This document shows positions 28,901-38,005 of a DNA stretch of 64,000 nucleotides, in pieces. The notes under the pieces were generated by a model that saw only the letters and a program-made list of their open reading frames with translations, had not been told where the DNA came from and ran no database searches. The DNA is from Lingula anatina (Eukaryota; Brachiopoda; Lingulata; Lingulida; Lingulidae): contig NW_019775547.1 of assembly GCF_001039355.2 (NCBI RefSeq), positions 103,085 through 167,084 of the forward strand, read 5' to 3'. Within the stretch, counting starts at the first letter, position 1. Each line of letters begins with the position of its first letter. The position numbers and the translations under genes are program-made.

Positions 28901-31900
28901 CCAGACTCAAAAACCCCTGGCATCCTTTATGTTCAAAATCCTTCACTTGAGACCCTCAGGACCAGCATACAAAAACTTAATCCTATTTTCTCTGCACTCA
29001 GGAATCCCTGGCCTAAATCAGCTTAACAGACACAGAATGTTACTTAATATTAAACCTAGGCGCTGATAAAAAAAAACAGAATCCTTCTTCATTTCAAGTC
29101 TTAAATGAAGCAGGAACTTGCCGTCAAAACGAGATATTTATCAACGCTGTAAAGCCATCACCCTATTCTCCTCGAGATCTCACAAGGGATAAGGAACTCA
29201 TCCCTGGATTAAGATTTAATATTGATGTCGCCCAGGATGAGATATCTTTATTGACAACTTAATACGAGAAGCAGATCCCTGCCTGGATAAGGATTTGAAT
29301 GCGTTGGAGCATTCAAGAACTGGTTCTACAAAATGACTTCACAATGAAGTCGGGTTCTTACTTTTGACACAGAGTATCACCCACAATCTCAGCCTACTAA
29401 GTGAAGATATGGTTTGATGGGAAAAAGGTTTGATATGGCTACTGCATCAGACCAACACTAATACCAGACAAAAGTTAGTGCCATATTTGTCCAAAACTAA
29501 AACAGAATTTTCTGTCCTAAATTGAGGACACACCAATTTCGATCTAATGTTCTATAGAGATATTGGCCACAAATACAGAAACTCTAGACTGACTGGAAAT
29601 ATACTAGTATGTAATTCGCACTGAGAGATGGTTGACCTGTTGACAGTTATCAAATATCTACTTCTACTTCCTGTCATTTAAAAAAAAATGTGAAAAAAAA
29701 AACATTTTAAGTCAAAATAGCCATGTACAGGACCAATTACTCACAACACTTATTTAAAAAAATAACATTCTAAGATCACTGTCAAGAAACAGGGGCAAAA
29801 CATGTTCACCTTTACAGGATCAAACAAACTACTATAATAAATGGCTCCTCTGATAAAAAGCCTACGGGGACGGGACAGACGGACATTCCAATGCACAATT
29901 AAATTTGATATGTCCAATTGCCTCAATAGAATAAGGTAAACACACCAGTAGAGGTTATGTATGGGGGTCAATTATTGAAGGGGTAATATTCTGTTTTGGT
30001 TAAAATTGAGTGTGGTTGGTTCCTCCGCCCTTCCTAATTGTATATATCTGCCCAGATTGGATCAAAAGTCTGATTGTGTACTGTGTAGTGTTGATGTTTG
30101 AACTCTTAGCTCTAGCAATGGAGTCTAGCCCTCTCCCTCTAGCCTGATTTTTTTCTGGGTTTTACAGACATATTTTGTTAAAAGTAAGACTTAGACAGTG
30201 GTCACATCTGAGAAAGGACAATAACCAGGCCAACCCAACTATAAGGGACCGTTCACATGGAAAGTCTTTTTTTCTAAAAATCTATTTTCTATTTGCGGTA
30301 TCTATTGATCACGGTCTGTGCCCTGAATATCCCGCGGCGTAATTACTGGCAGCGCGAGCCAGTTACTTCCGTGATCACAAGATACCGCAAATAGAAAATA
30401 GATTTTTAGAAAATAGACTTTCCATGAACGGTCCCTAAGACTCAGCACCAAATGATTCTAAATTCGCCGGTAGATGGATTATGCTACCCGTTTTCAAGTT
30501 GTGTATCAGTACATGCTTCGAAGTATCGGATGCAGCACCCTGGTATGCCATGTGATAGCGTTGATTCTTAGACCCCATTTCCATAGATTTTAGATCGATC
30601 TATCCCTGTGGGGAGTCTCACTAGATTACTGCCAGCTTAGCCGGCTTAAGCGTCTGTCCCGCCTACTAAAAGCTGTAAGGGGGTAATTAACTATGGGGCA
30701 TGCTCGGCTGACTGCAATTTAGCGTGAACCCTCAGGGAGTTAGGGCGATCTAAATCTTAATCTCGGGATTGATCTAAATCTCTGGGAATGCACCCTTAAC
30801 CGGGTTGGAAAGTAGTGCATCCCCCCCATCCCCCCCCCCCCAAAACCCAGCGTTTAATCTGTAATCATTCTCACCATTTTTTGTGAGTATTGAAAACAAG
30901 TGTAGCATTGGCACCAGTTCAGCATAATTACCAGTAATAAAGAATAAAGCGTCAATCACACCAGAGGATCTGGCAGAGGTAGGGCTATTTGTTCTGGGTG
31001 AACTCCAACATGCCAAAGTGGGTTACCCAAAATGTAGTGTACTTAGTACAATCAGCCCAAGCACACCGTTTACAGAGAATATTAACAAGTGCAAGTCATA
31101 TTCTGCCAGCCAAAGACCGCCATATATCATACCTTCAACAGAGTTTATGTGCAATTAAGTCTGGGTCACAGCCACTAGGTTTTCACGCATGGTTTTTACA
31201 TAGTTTTTGTAACATTTTCTATTCTGGGCTAAGCCAATTAGGTAATTTTTTGTCAAATGAACACTTTGTGTAAACATTTTTTTTTTTGTGTTCTTCATGG
31301 GACGAGAAGACACTGGGTTGGACAAGAAAAACTGGGAGAATCAAATTTCACAAACAAAATACATTACAATATACACACCTTGTGATAAGCAGATGGTCTC
31401 TAAATTTTTGAATAAAAATTTAGTTTGGTAACACTATAGCAGTAGTACAGACGGAGGAAGAGGAGGTACATCCCTGCAAACCCCCCCCCAACACACACAC
31501 ACACACACATACACACACACACACACACACAGGTAATACACACACACACACACACACACACATACATACACACACACATACACACACACACACATACATA
31601 CACACACACATACACAAACACACACACAGGTAACACACATTCCAGACTCGTTCATCAAGAAAATGCACCTCAAATGCACTGACTGACTCATAATTTGTTT
31701 TTACATCAGATCATGTCAACCTCTTCCGTCTAACAAAAGAGCTTTATACGTCTTGTATATTCTATATAAAATATATATATATTCTGTGCACAACTTCATC
31801 TTACATGACACCAGCAAGTTCATTTTTTTAACAAAGTTGCTGTTCAAGTGAACGCGACATTCATCCTCTGACCTGACAGGTTTATTACATAAATCTAATG

Positions 31901-34900
31901 CACCAGACAAAAGTAACTGTATGATATGATTAATTGTACTTCACATTGATCACTCATGTGTGGCCTTGCAGTGGGTTCTACTGTGGCCAGTCCCAAATAC
32001 CTGACCAGCGGGCAGTGGCGTTAACTCCTACCCTGGGTGACTTAATAGCGATGTCTTGTCTTAATTAAGTTGTGTCGTGACTTTGTGACACATCTGCACT
32101 GGCAGATCTGAGATGAAATGTACACGTAACATGATCTACTTCCACATCTTAAACCAGTTTTTGAATTGGGTCATAGTTGCGTTATAGAACAGGGACATCT
32201 CCCCGTATGGTTTCCCAAGAGAGGGAGATCACTCTCTTATGTAAACTAACACGAATTCTCTCTTTCTCTCTCTTGCCTTTATTTTATGCTAAATAACAAG
32301 GAACACACATTTTCATTTAGGTAAACTTATATTACAACAGATGACAGCAACATATATATATATCCAGACACTGTGTATCTTATAAATAACCACTGCCATT
32401 AGTGATTTTACTATTCACCAAGTTTTAGAGATTTTTTTTTCTCCATCATCCAGAAGGGCATAAGTCGGATTCAACACTTTGCAGGGACGGGCAAGGGAGA
32501 TTATAATAAATATATCCAAAATACCCCAATTTCCAGAGAAATACATAAGACTTTAGAGCAGTTCAGGATGAGTAAGGCTCTGTTCTCACAACTTTTAGAT
32601 CGATCTATCACCGCGGGGAGTCTCACTAGATTACTGTCAGATAATCCGCATTAAGTGTCCGTCCCCACCTACTACAAGCTGTAAGGAGTAATTAACTTTC
32701 GTGTCCGCCCGGCTGACAGCTATTTAGCGTGAAACCCCAGGGAGTTAGGTCGATCCAATGTAGGTCGATCTAATCTATGAGAATGGGGTGTAAGCTAGTG
32801 CCCGCTTTCTCAATGGGCACTATGGAACATCAAGTTTTATATATACACTTGGGATTAACAATGCAAATCATAATCCAGCTGCAAATCTTCATCACATAAT
32901 GTGCCACATACAAGTATGGACATAACACTTAAAATACGATTTTATTCTAGTCATCAATCATTTACTGACAGGCTTAATGTGTCAGCTTGCTTATGATACA
33001 ATATTTTATTATGTATACTAGTACCTAACAAATCTTGGTTAAGCCTCGGCTGCAATGGAAGCTGTGGTGGAGAGAGAGAGAGATTTTGAGTTGCATATAC
33101 ATTATACATGTGACCACTCATCTTTCAGCAGATCATGTGGTCATTAACGAAATCATCTAAGATGCACACTAAAATTAATACTTAGTGATGACATACAGTA
33201 CAAGACTGTGGGATGTGTGAGGTGAGGTGACTTTTCGACAATGATGGTCAAAATTTTGAGCCAGGAATATCACCTAATATTATTACTATCAGAGTAACAC
33301 CCCAAACTTGGCGAATTCCTTCTGTTGTGCAAGAGCAAACATCTAGAATATATATTTAAAGAATCTGTGGATAATTTTGCGGACAATTTCTGTTTTGATT
33401 CAATGCCCCACCACCTTTGCTAACCTGCCATTATTGCTGATCACACTCTCCTACAATTCTTTTAAAATCTCATTTAATGGTGAGAACATCAAATGCTGAC
33501 ACAGATGAAGCTTTTCACGACCAAGCTAGATACAATAGCCTATGGAGTTCACTAACGTTTTCAGAATGATGTCCAGGCTATTGCTGTCTTACAAATTGAC
33601 ATTCACCGAAAAAGTGAAGTTTAACTTGCAAAAGACATCAAAATACACAAAAGCAAATACCTCCAATTTCACCTACTGTTTTGAAGAAAATATTATGATC
33701 TATAATAACAGAATGAGGATAAGCCTGGGCCATGGTAAGGTATTGATTGACAGTATGCCAGGAATGCAGAGCATCCCAGAGGCATTTGGCCAGGTACAGG
33801 GTTCCATCTAATTAGCAGGATAGAGTGTTCACATGGGCAGTGCAAACACACACTGGCTGTATTATCATACGGTGCAATGCAATTCGGGTTAAGACGGCTT
33901 AGCTGAATATGTGCTATTTTATTATACAGTTACTTTCCAAGGAAAGAGTATCTAAACCTGCTGATGTTGCACACGCTGGCATAGTTAAGGTTTTGCCACT
34001 GGATTGTTCTGCCAAAAACTATCATGTCCTAATTGGGCGGTATGTGTACAAGTTAAGCTGACACAAAACCACTGGAAATGCAGCCATGTAGTTTGAGATG
34101 CATTTTGCAATGGGTGGCTCTAATATTGAGCCATGAGTGTGAAATACATTCAACCAAGGTAAAAAATCTGTGTGCATATACACTAGTGATCATAGTACAT
34201 GAGAGAGAGAGAGAGAGAGAGAGAGAAATGAAGTACTGGCCAATATGAGACATCTTAACCATAAAACAAGATAAAAAGCAACACACCTCATTATGAGGTT
34301 TCATTTCTCATTTTTGCAAGCCCACATATCACTGCCTCATCATCATCATTCCAGCCATGCAGCTATATCCTGGTTTTATTGTTAACTGATACCATAGATT
34401 ACCTTTTCAGTAGCAACATTTTATGGCATTATTCAACCTCTCCATGATAAAAAAAAATTTATTGATTGCCAATCAATAGGTGAGTTAACACTGGACTTCT
34501 GTGTCATTTTATGGCAGTTTATTTAAACTATAATATGCTCAAGTCTTGCCTTTTATATATATTCATTTCCTTTGTTGATTCATTCAGACATGACAACTGA
34601 TAAGAAGTATATATAGCTTTTAATTGCTCCAGATGTCATCATGATCTATTAAAATGAACACAGCAGACTTCACCCAAAGGGAAAATAAACCAAAAGTTTA
34701 ATAACATTCTACATACCATTCTTATGCGTTCACCTGCGGTCAACATTTTAAGATCACCACAACAAATTTACATAATATTGCAATTTTTAAAATGTTTTTC
34801 TGCTTTTTAATAAATAGTAACCCCTCACTAAGGACTTCTGCTTAATCATTCTTTTCTGATTTTCAGTTATGTGTCAAAATAAATTTTATCCCAGGACAGG

Positions 34901-35375
34901 CCTTACAAACCATTTTCCCTCAGTCACAAGTCTCAAAATCATTTTTGTTCCAACAAAACTGAATGCCCCCCTCCCCCCCAGAGCAACCCTCTCAGCAACA
35001 AGACATGTCATCGATAAGTCCTATATCACTTCTTTATTTAGAATCAAAATTGACTCATTGCTATTCAAATAAACACAAGTCAAGCCTAGTAGCATTTATT
35101 TTGTAATGCTGCTCATTACACATGAATCATAATGCTATAATCAGGAAATAACTGGTTTGCCTGACTTCAAATCTCCCATACAGAGTCTCCCTCCTTGATT
35201 AAAAACATGGAGACAGACATTATCACTTCTTTTTCTACTGAAATATCATGTGCTGCTGTTTTTGCTTTAATATTTTGCATATTTGTATTGGCATAGAATA
35301 ATAATAAGCAGATATGCCTGATCATAAAAGTGCATTGGTGAAAATGTGTGTGCATGTGAACATATCTATCTGTGA

Positions 35376-35415
<40 letters not shown>

Positions 35416-36073
35416 ACAGGTAAAACAAGTGAAAAATTAAACTCTGTACACATGTATTCATCCAAAACAATTATTTAGGTCTGTCTTTCATTCTATATTT
35501 CTTCATCCATTCACCAATATTGCCCGAGACAAGGACCCCTAAACTACCAATGTGAATCCCACCATCCCAGTTGAACAATTACCTTCTGGTCCATCCATTA
35601 ACTAAGTCTGAATACCATTAACTCTACTGCACTAAGGTAATTGAATGGGACCAGACCATCCCAGTCATAATATCACCTTCTGTATTACAAACAACTGAAT
35701 TAATCACTGCCTTTATTTCATCATATAATCAATGCATCAGGATGTATGAAAAGGGGTATAATTTCAAAATTGAGATACTGTGCAAATTTAAAAGTGAGCC
35801 TTTGATAGAAATATAAGCCAGGAAGGGTGTGTTTGGAGACGGGGGGAGAGGGAGGGGAATCATAATTAGATACCACTTTAAGAATGTTGCAGTATTACAG
35901 TACTAGGTAAAGATGCAATAATACTAATAAATATTATTATTTATAAGCAGCACAACTGTGTTCTATCTGAATGAAGCTGTATCTCCTTAGGCTAGTGAAA
36001 TTTAATAACTGCTTCACAGTTGTAGCTGATGGGGGGAGATAAAGCTGGTGCATCTTGTTACTGTCTCTTTCTT

Positions 36074-36113
<40 letters not shown>

Positions 36114-37808
36114 GTTTACTTTAACTCAACAATACATACCACCTGTAGTGTTGATGTAATGAAATTAAACAACCATTAATAACACTATGCAAATAATAAA
36201 CAACTATATTTCAATACACATTAAGCATAATAATGTACATGCTAATAAGCAAACTACCCTTTACTCTCAAACTTAAATCAGTTCAGCTTTGAATGCTCAT
36301 TTCAATCACAATGGCAAAGACAGCTTGGCATTTAAAACAAGCAGTACTGTAATTCGACAAATATGGTTCTTGCATTATAAACGTACTTGTACTATAAAAC
36401 AGACCAGCATCATGGACCAATCATAAGAATTACACATCATGTATGTGACAGGATATCTTGTCCAATGTCCCAGCTGTATCTCAATAATATATGGTATTGT
36501 ATGGATAGATATGACACGTATCACTTATCCAGTAAAACAGCTGTCTTAAGCATGAGTTTTCATGGCAGAAAAACATGTTCTGATGGATTGCCAATTAAAT
36601 TTATTTGCTGTCCATAAAATGGACATACTGCAATGCATATATGTCATTTTTATTGGATTACACAGATGCAATTTGTGTGATGGTTAATAGTTTGCTTTTG
36701 GTTTGACTACCCACGGCCATGCTAGCCTGCCACCTTTCACAAATTTGTCATATATATATATATTGTTTTTAATACTAAACCAGCTGTGATAGCACTGATC
36801 ATATATATTTTTTCCAGCTAAGACTGCTGTATGTCCTTTAACATGGCTTAAGATGTCCTTTAACATGGCATAAGATTCATTAATTAATAAGGGTAACAGC
36901 AAGGCATGGTATAATGGGACCAGTAATAAAGATATGGGGATCCCTTTCTCCCCACCAGGGCTTGACATTAAGGGTGGCCCACTGGCCCTGGGCCACTGAA
37001 AACCAACCTAGGGCCATTGAATCACTGGGGTCACTGGCCCAAAGAGCAAGGAAAGTGTCATGTGTCAAATCATTCTTGCAACGTATACCAATATCTCGGG
37101 CCAGTATCGAAAAAAGTTAGTGTCAAGCCCTGCCCACCCACCAATCTTAATCAATTAATCCCAAATTTGACTTTCACTGCAACAACACTAACAAATTAAT
37201 ATGTTTACTGGCTGCAATAAGGTAATTAGTACAGCAAACTGCCAGCAGCAATCAAAGAGACAAATCTGATAAACAAAATCATTCATTTCAATAAAGCAAT
37301 AACGTGGGGATTTGTTCCGACAGTCGGAGGCGGACACAGTTAAATTTATGGGGGTGGGGTGCACGGCGACGCCGTTGATTCCTCCTACTAGCAAACACGC
37401 TTCTGGAATTAAAGGGAATTTGTGGCATAATCATATGGAGAAAAAAATGTCCCCGTCTCTTTCGTACATAGAATCCATAAACCACCACCAGTTGCGCACC
37501 TTAATCTGCATTTGCCGTCTTGGAATGATCGAGTTGAGAGGAGCAATGAAATTGACGAGGGCCAAACTAGGTCATGCATATAACCCTATTTTGAAGTCGA
37601 GATTTCGAACGATTCTGTCGTGGCGGGATTGGAAATATAACATATAAGAGGTCAGATCTCTACTTACGTCTATGTCTATGCTGATATCCGTTCCATCCAG
37701 TAGGATTATTTTGCAATTGATGCATCCCTTTCTTGGCTTTCCATCCCCAACTTTCTGAATCCCGCGACCCGTTCGTCTTCGGCTCAAAAACCGTATAAGT
37801 CTAGACAT
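30..37808 (-). CDS. EPB41L5: Band 4.1-like protein 5 (EPB41L5/Yurt), FERM-domain scaffold, 13 exons
   Basis: Joined exons (minus strand, 5' to 3'): 37808-37668, 17977-17873, 15015-14973, 10417-10339, 9684-9587, 6429-6309, 5892-5805, 5396-5308, 5044-4975, 4658-4492, 2941-2747, 1028-781, 265-30. All introns are GT..AG and phases chain without a break into 1680 nt (559 residues plus TGA). Residues about 30-334 form a FERM domain. I recognise [11 protein letters not shown] in F1, [45 protein letters not shown] and [17 protein letters not shown], all close to vertebrate EPB41L5 as recalled. A FERM-adjacent segment follows ([19 protein letters not shown]), then a charged tail with [12 protein letters not shown]. 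Family members bind Crumbs and act at epithelial lateral membranes and junctions. The tail stops soon after SNILKA, much shorter than human EPB41L5 (733 residues), and ends RRRKSV without a clear PDZ ligand. The start ATG precedes a basic N-terminus like that of the human protein. Assignment to EPB41L5 over EPB41L4A/B rests on the exon 10-11 sequence. Confidence 0.93.
266..780. other. EPB41L5 intron 12
   Basis: A 515-bp AT-rich intron. I see no repeat family or conserved exon in it. Confidence 0.8.
781..1028 (-). CDS. EPB41L5: EPB41L5 exon 12 (low-complexity tail)
   Basis: 248 nt, open in the phase set by exon 11. It encodes a Thr/Pro/Ser-rich, probably disordered segment ([34 protein letters not shown]). 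The acceptor is TTCACAG and the donor GTGAGA. Little conservation is expected here, so support comes from the frame and splice sites. Confidence 0.85.
1577..1791. mobile_element. MITE family A, copy 1 (TWA target duplication)
   Basis: 215-bp non-autonomous element in EPB41L5 intron 11 flanked by TAA at 1574-1576 and 1792-1794. It has the family's inverted ends (ACCCCATTCCCAGAGATTAG at the left, CTATGGGAATACGCCC at the right) and internal AGATCGATCT motifs. Related copies lie at 11322, 28765, 30571, 32576, 39492 and 44810. Confidence 0.8.
2747..2941 (-). CDS. EPB41L5: EPB41L5 exon 11 (FERM-adjacent region)
   Basis: 195 nt encoding [20 protein letters not shown] and [10 protein letters not shown], then a highly charged E/K/R/A-rich stretch that could be helical. 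The FA region in this family carries serines in basic context that are potential kinase sites. The donor is GTAAGT. Confidence 0.92.
3019..3885. repeat. Perfect 51-bp minisatellite, 17 units
   Basis: Seventeen head-to-tail 51-bp units with no difference that I can see, in EPB41L5 intron 10. The edge is 77 bp from the exon 11 acceptor. Because 51 is divisible by three and the unit has no stop in one plus-strand frame, it creates a spurious 343-codon open frame with a 17-residue period (core [15 protein letters not shown]). The unit is AT-rich with TTATTATTAATTACTGG. Such identity implies recent expansion or homogenisation. Confidence 0.97.
4311..4346. repeat. (GA)n microsatellite in EPB41L5 intron 10
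   Basis: Pure GA dinucleotides followed by GGGGGG, 17 bp downstream (in transcription sense) of the degenerate exon 10 copy. A shorter (GA)n tract at 4458-4476 lies between that copy and the true exon. Confidence 0.95.
4363..4442 (-). pseudogene. Decayed partial duplicate of EPB41L5 exon 10
   Basis: About 80 bp matching the 3' half of exon 10 (GTGGAGCATCATGCATTC, TGTCAAACAGCC, TTTTTCAGGATGGGATC) at roughly 85-90% identity. It keeps VEHHAFFR in the coding frame but reaches TGA shortly afterwards, and it lacks the 5' half and a clear donor. It sits in intron 10 between two (GA)n tracts. It is best read as a dead exon copy, not an alternative exon. Confidence 0.85.
4492..4658 (-). CDS. EPB41L5: EPB41L5 exon 10 (end of FERM)
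   Basis: 167 nt encoding [29 protein letters not shown] and [10 protein letters not shown], nearly identical to vertebrate EPB41L5. The acceptor is TTTTATCAG and the donor GTACTG, which is weaker than the others. A decayed partial copy of this exon lies just downstream at 4363-4442. Confidence 0.94.
4975..5044 (-). CDS. EPB41L5: EPB41L5 exon 9
   Basis: 70 nt encoding [20 protein letters not shown] and DDE in the F3 lobe. It ends in phase 0 at GAG|GTAGGC. Confidence 0.93.
5308..5396 (-). CDS. EPB41L5: EPB41L5 exon 8
   Basis: 89 nt encoding [20 protein letters not shown] and SQKIGLFFW, the first strands of the PH-like F3 lobe. The acceptor is TTCCCAG and the donor GTGAGT. Confidence 0.93.
5641..5730. 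repeat. Short degenerate ATT/ACATT tandem repeat in intron 7
   Basis: Pentamer-like runs of TATAT and ACATT between exons 8 and 7. No other structure is seen in this intron. Confidence 0.6.
5805..5892 (-). CDS. EPB41L5: EPB41L5 exon 7
   Basis: 88 nt encoding [20 protein letters not shown] and YGVDMHTVL. This is the end of F2 and the conserved FERM signature. Its donor is CTG|GTGAGT. Confidence 0.93.
6309..6429 (-). CDS. EPB41L5: EPB41L5 exon 6
   Basis: 121 nt encoding [20 protein letters not shown] and then a Glu/Met-rich helix ([14 protein letters not shown]). The acceptor is TTTACAG and the donor GTAAGA. Confidence 0.92.
6559..6600. repeat. Compound (GT)n(GA)n microsatellite, intron 5
   Basis: A GT tract changes directly to a GA tract. 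Short overlapping open frames across it are artefacts of the repeat. Confidence 0.95.
7121..7590. repeat. Direct duplication, period 238 bp, with an N at the junction
   Basis: Two copies of about 230 bp, starting at 7121 and 7359 (both open with ACCAAAAGAATCTCTCACCA), differ at only a few bases. A single N at 7349 marks the join. This is either a tandem duplication or two haplotypes placed side by side by the assembler. Confidence 0.9.
9291..9478 (-). mobile_element. SINE-like retroposon family D, copy 1
   Basis: Reads on the minus strand from CTGGGGTAGCGCTAACACTC to a long poly(A) (poly-T at 9299-9326 on the plus strand). It shares CAAATTG.CATTTGG and AACAAGTCAAATCA blocks with copies at 18472 and 21695. 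Poly(A) at one end and a shared fixed other end suggest retroposition. I see no clear RNA polymerase III box. Copy 1 ends about 110 bp from exon 5. Confidence 0.6.
9587..9684 (-). CDS. EPB41L5: EPB41L5 exon 5
   Basis: 98 nt encoding [19 protein letters not shown] and [12 protein letters not shown], the alpha-helical F2 lobe. The donor is taken as CAGT|GTAAGT because it keeps the frame with exon 6 (SELGDFD). Confidence 0.92.
10339..10417 (-). CDS. EPB41L5: EPB41L5 exon 4
   Basis: 79 nt encoding [15 protein letters not shown] followed by [10 protein letters not shown], the end of F1 and the linker to F2. The borders are AATTTCAG and GTAAGT, and the phase fits exons 3 and 5. Confidence 0.92.
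10936..11053. repeat. Compound GA/GT microsatellite, intron 3
   Basis: (GGGA)n, (GA)n, (GT)n and (GA)n in succession. Nothing else recognisable lies around it, apart from the MITE at 11322. Confidence 0.95.
11322..11521. mobile_element. MITE family A, copy 2
   Basis: 200-bp element whose interior matches copy 1 (CTCCCTGGGGGTTCAC, CTGTCAGCCGGGCGG, AGATCGATCT). It lies in EPB41L5 intron 3. A TAA follows the right end, but the left flank does not show a matching triplet, so this target duplication has decayed. Confidence 0.75.
14973..15015 (-). CDS. EPB41L5: EPB41L5 exon 3
   Basis: 43 nt encoding [14 protein letters not shown] plus one base. It has a TTTTTCAG acceptor and a GTAAGT donor. Human EPB41L5 has [14 protein letters not shown] at this place. 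Confidence 0.92.
16096..16290. repeat. Microsatellite cluster TG/CT/CA/CT/TG, intron 2
   Basis: Successive GT, CT, CA, CT and GT tracts. All overlapping open frames here are repeat artefacts. Further CT/CA tracts lie at 17257-17366 in the same intron. Confidence 0.95.
17873..17977 (-). CDS. EPB41L5: EPB41L5 exon 2
   Basis: 35 codons, phase 0 at both ends, with acceptor TTTCTTTCAG-like and donor AAT|GTAAGT. It encodes [17 protein letters not shown] followed by [12 protein letters not shown], the F1 ubiquitin-like lobe of FERM. Confidence 0.92.
18292..18316. repeat. (AT)n microsatellite
   Basis: Pure TA dinucleotides in EPB41L5 intron 1. Confidence 0.9.
18472..18703 (-). mobile_element. SINE-like retroposon family D, copy 2 (very long poly(A))
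   Basis: The plus strand shows a T homopolymer of about 50 bases, CCC, then about 20 more T, before the family D body (TTAGCCAAATTACTACTTTT to GTGTTAGCGCTGCCCCAGC). The long tail suggests recent insertion or slippage. Confidence 0.6.
21693..21822 (-). mobile_element. SINE-like retroposon family D, copy 3 (deleted)
   Basis: Same body (TCAGCCAAATCACCACTTTT to GTGTTCGCACTACCCCAGCC) with an internal deletion and no long poly-T run. It lies just after a poly-G tract in intron 1. Confidence 0.55.
23423..23681. mobile_element. Fold-back MITE family B, copy 1
   Basis: 259-bp near-palindrome flanked by TAA at 23420-23422 and 23682-23684. Ends are GGCTTCGTTCACA and TGTGAACGAAGCC. The arms hold TCTATTTTCTATTTGC and its complement, with a 40-50 bp GC-richer loop region. 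It could form a long hairpin when transcribed within EPB41L5 intron 1. Confidence 0.85.
24226..24324. repeat. 33-bp tandem repeat, three units
   Basis: Three identical 33-bp units (CTGAGACATAATACAGCAGG...) in EPB41L5 intron 1. The period is divisible by three, so both strands stay open through it, but nothing else supports coding. Confidence 0.95.
25895..25980. repeat. CT/CA microsatellite
   Basis: (CT)n with an internal CA block in EPB41L5 intron 1. A similar pure CT tract lies at 24030-24071. Confidence 0.95.
28765..28886. mobile_element. MITE family A, copy 3 (truncated at an N)
   Basis: Only the right-hand 120 bp of family A is present (CTACTACAAGCTTTAAGGGG through GAGAATGGGGTG). The left part is replaced by a C-rich run and an N at 28764, so the truncation may be an assembly join. 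Confidence 0.75.
30245..30435. mobile_element. Fold-back MITE family B, copy 2 (central deletion)
   Basis: 191-bp element flanked by TAA at 30242-30244 and 30436-30438, with ends GGGACCGTTCA and TGAACGGTCCC. The arms match copy 1, but part of the centre of the palindrome is missing. Confidence 0.85.
30571..30795. mobile_element. MITE family A, copy 4
   Basis: 225-bp element flanked by TTA at 30568-30570 and 30796-30798. Ends are GACCCCATTTCCATAGATTT and AAATCTCTGGGAATGCACCC. It lies in EPB41L5 intron 1. Confidence 0.85.
31483..31629. repeat. Interrupted (CA)n array
   Basis: About 145 bp of ACAC with TACA interruptions and two AGGTAA breaks. It produces Cys/Val-rich false frames on the minus strand. 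Confidence 0.95.
32576..32790. mobile_element. MITE family A, copy 5
   Basis: 215-bp element flanked by TAA at 32573-32575 and 32791-32793. The interior matches the other copies (TCTCACTAGATTACTGTCAG, GTGTCCGCCCGGCTGACAGC). Confidence 0.85.
36956..37132. mobile_element. hAT-like short element with CAGGGCTTGACA ends
   Basis: 177 bp with terminal inverted repeats CAGGGCTTGACATTAA and TTAGTGTCAAGCCCTG. CAG/CTG termini of this type are usual in hAT-derived MITEs. The flanks share CCCAC but do not give a clean 8-bp duplication. Confidence 0.6.
37668..37808 (-). CDS. EPB41L5: EPB41L5 exon 1 (start codon, first FERM strand)
   Basis: 47 codons beginning with ATG at 37808. They give a basic leader ([12 protein letters not shown]) and then [16 protein letters not shown]. 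The donor is GAC|GTAAGT, ending in phase 0. The sequence upstream on the minus strand is the putative 5' UTR and promoter. Confidence 0.9.
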
Positions 37809-37997
37809 TTTGGTTCGCGATTTCCCTTGGTCAGCTCGCTAAAATAATCCAATGTAAATCCCCAAGCATGCTAGGTAATTGATATAAATTAAAAGTCGTA
37901 GTTTTAATGTTAAAATCTTAAGACCCCCGCTCCATCGTGTGTTGTGTGTGAACGGTAAAAATTCTCTTACTCTGCACCTGCGCACTTGTTGATCGCA

Positions 37998-38005
37998 TGA
38001 CGTCA
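37998..38005. promoter_or_regulatory. Palindromic CRE in the EPB41L5/TMEM177 intergenic region
   Basis: TGACGTCA, a consensus CREB/ATF site, followed directly by a CGTCA half site. It is 190 bp upstream of the EPB41L5 ATG and about 1.1 kb upstream of the TMEM177 ATG, in a locally CpG-richer stretch. That suits a promoter, possibly shared. No TATA box is obvious. Function is inferred from the motif only. Confidence 0.5.

Larger units (their letters stand above)
17978..37667. other. EPB41L5 intron 1 (19.7 kb, repeat-rich)
   Basis: Contains the MITE, fold-back and SINE-like copies listed separately, many poly-C/poly-G runs (for example 21639-21661, 23348-23363 and 26710-26724) and CT/CA/AT microsatellites (19064-19110, 35382-35411, 36071-36113). 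I found no nested gene. Open frames here are short and lack splice or sequence support. Confidence 0.8.

Noticed and set aside
31400-31691. Cys/Val-rich minus-strand frames
   Set aside because: Translations of the (CA)n microsatellite.
36684-37199. Several overlapping frames on both strands
   Set aside because: They lie over and around the hAT-like element at 36956-37132 and have no protein support.
37312-37647. 111-codon plus-strand frame just inside EPB41L5 intron 1
   Set aside because: No recognisable domain, and the composition is not protein-like. It may be chance in a slightly GC-richer area.
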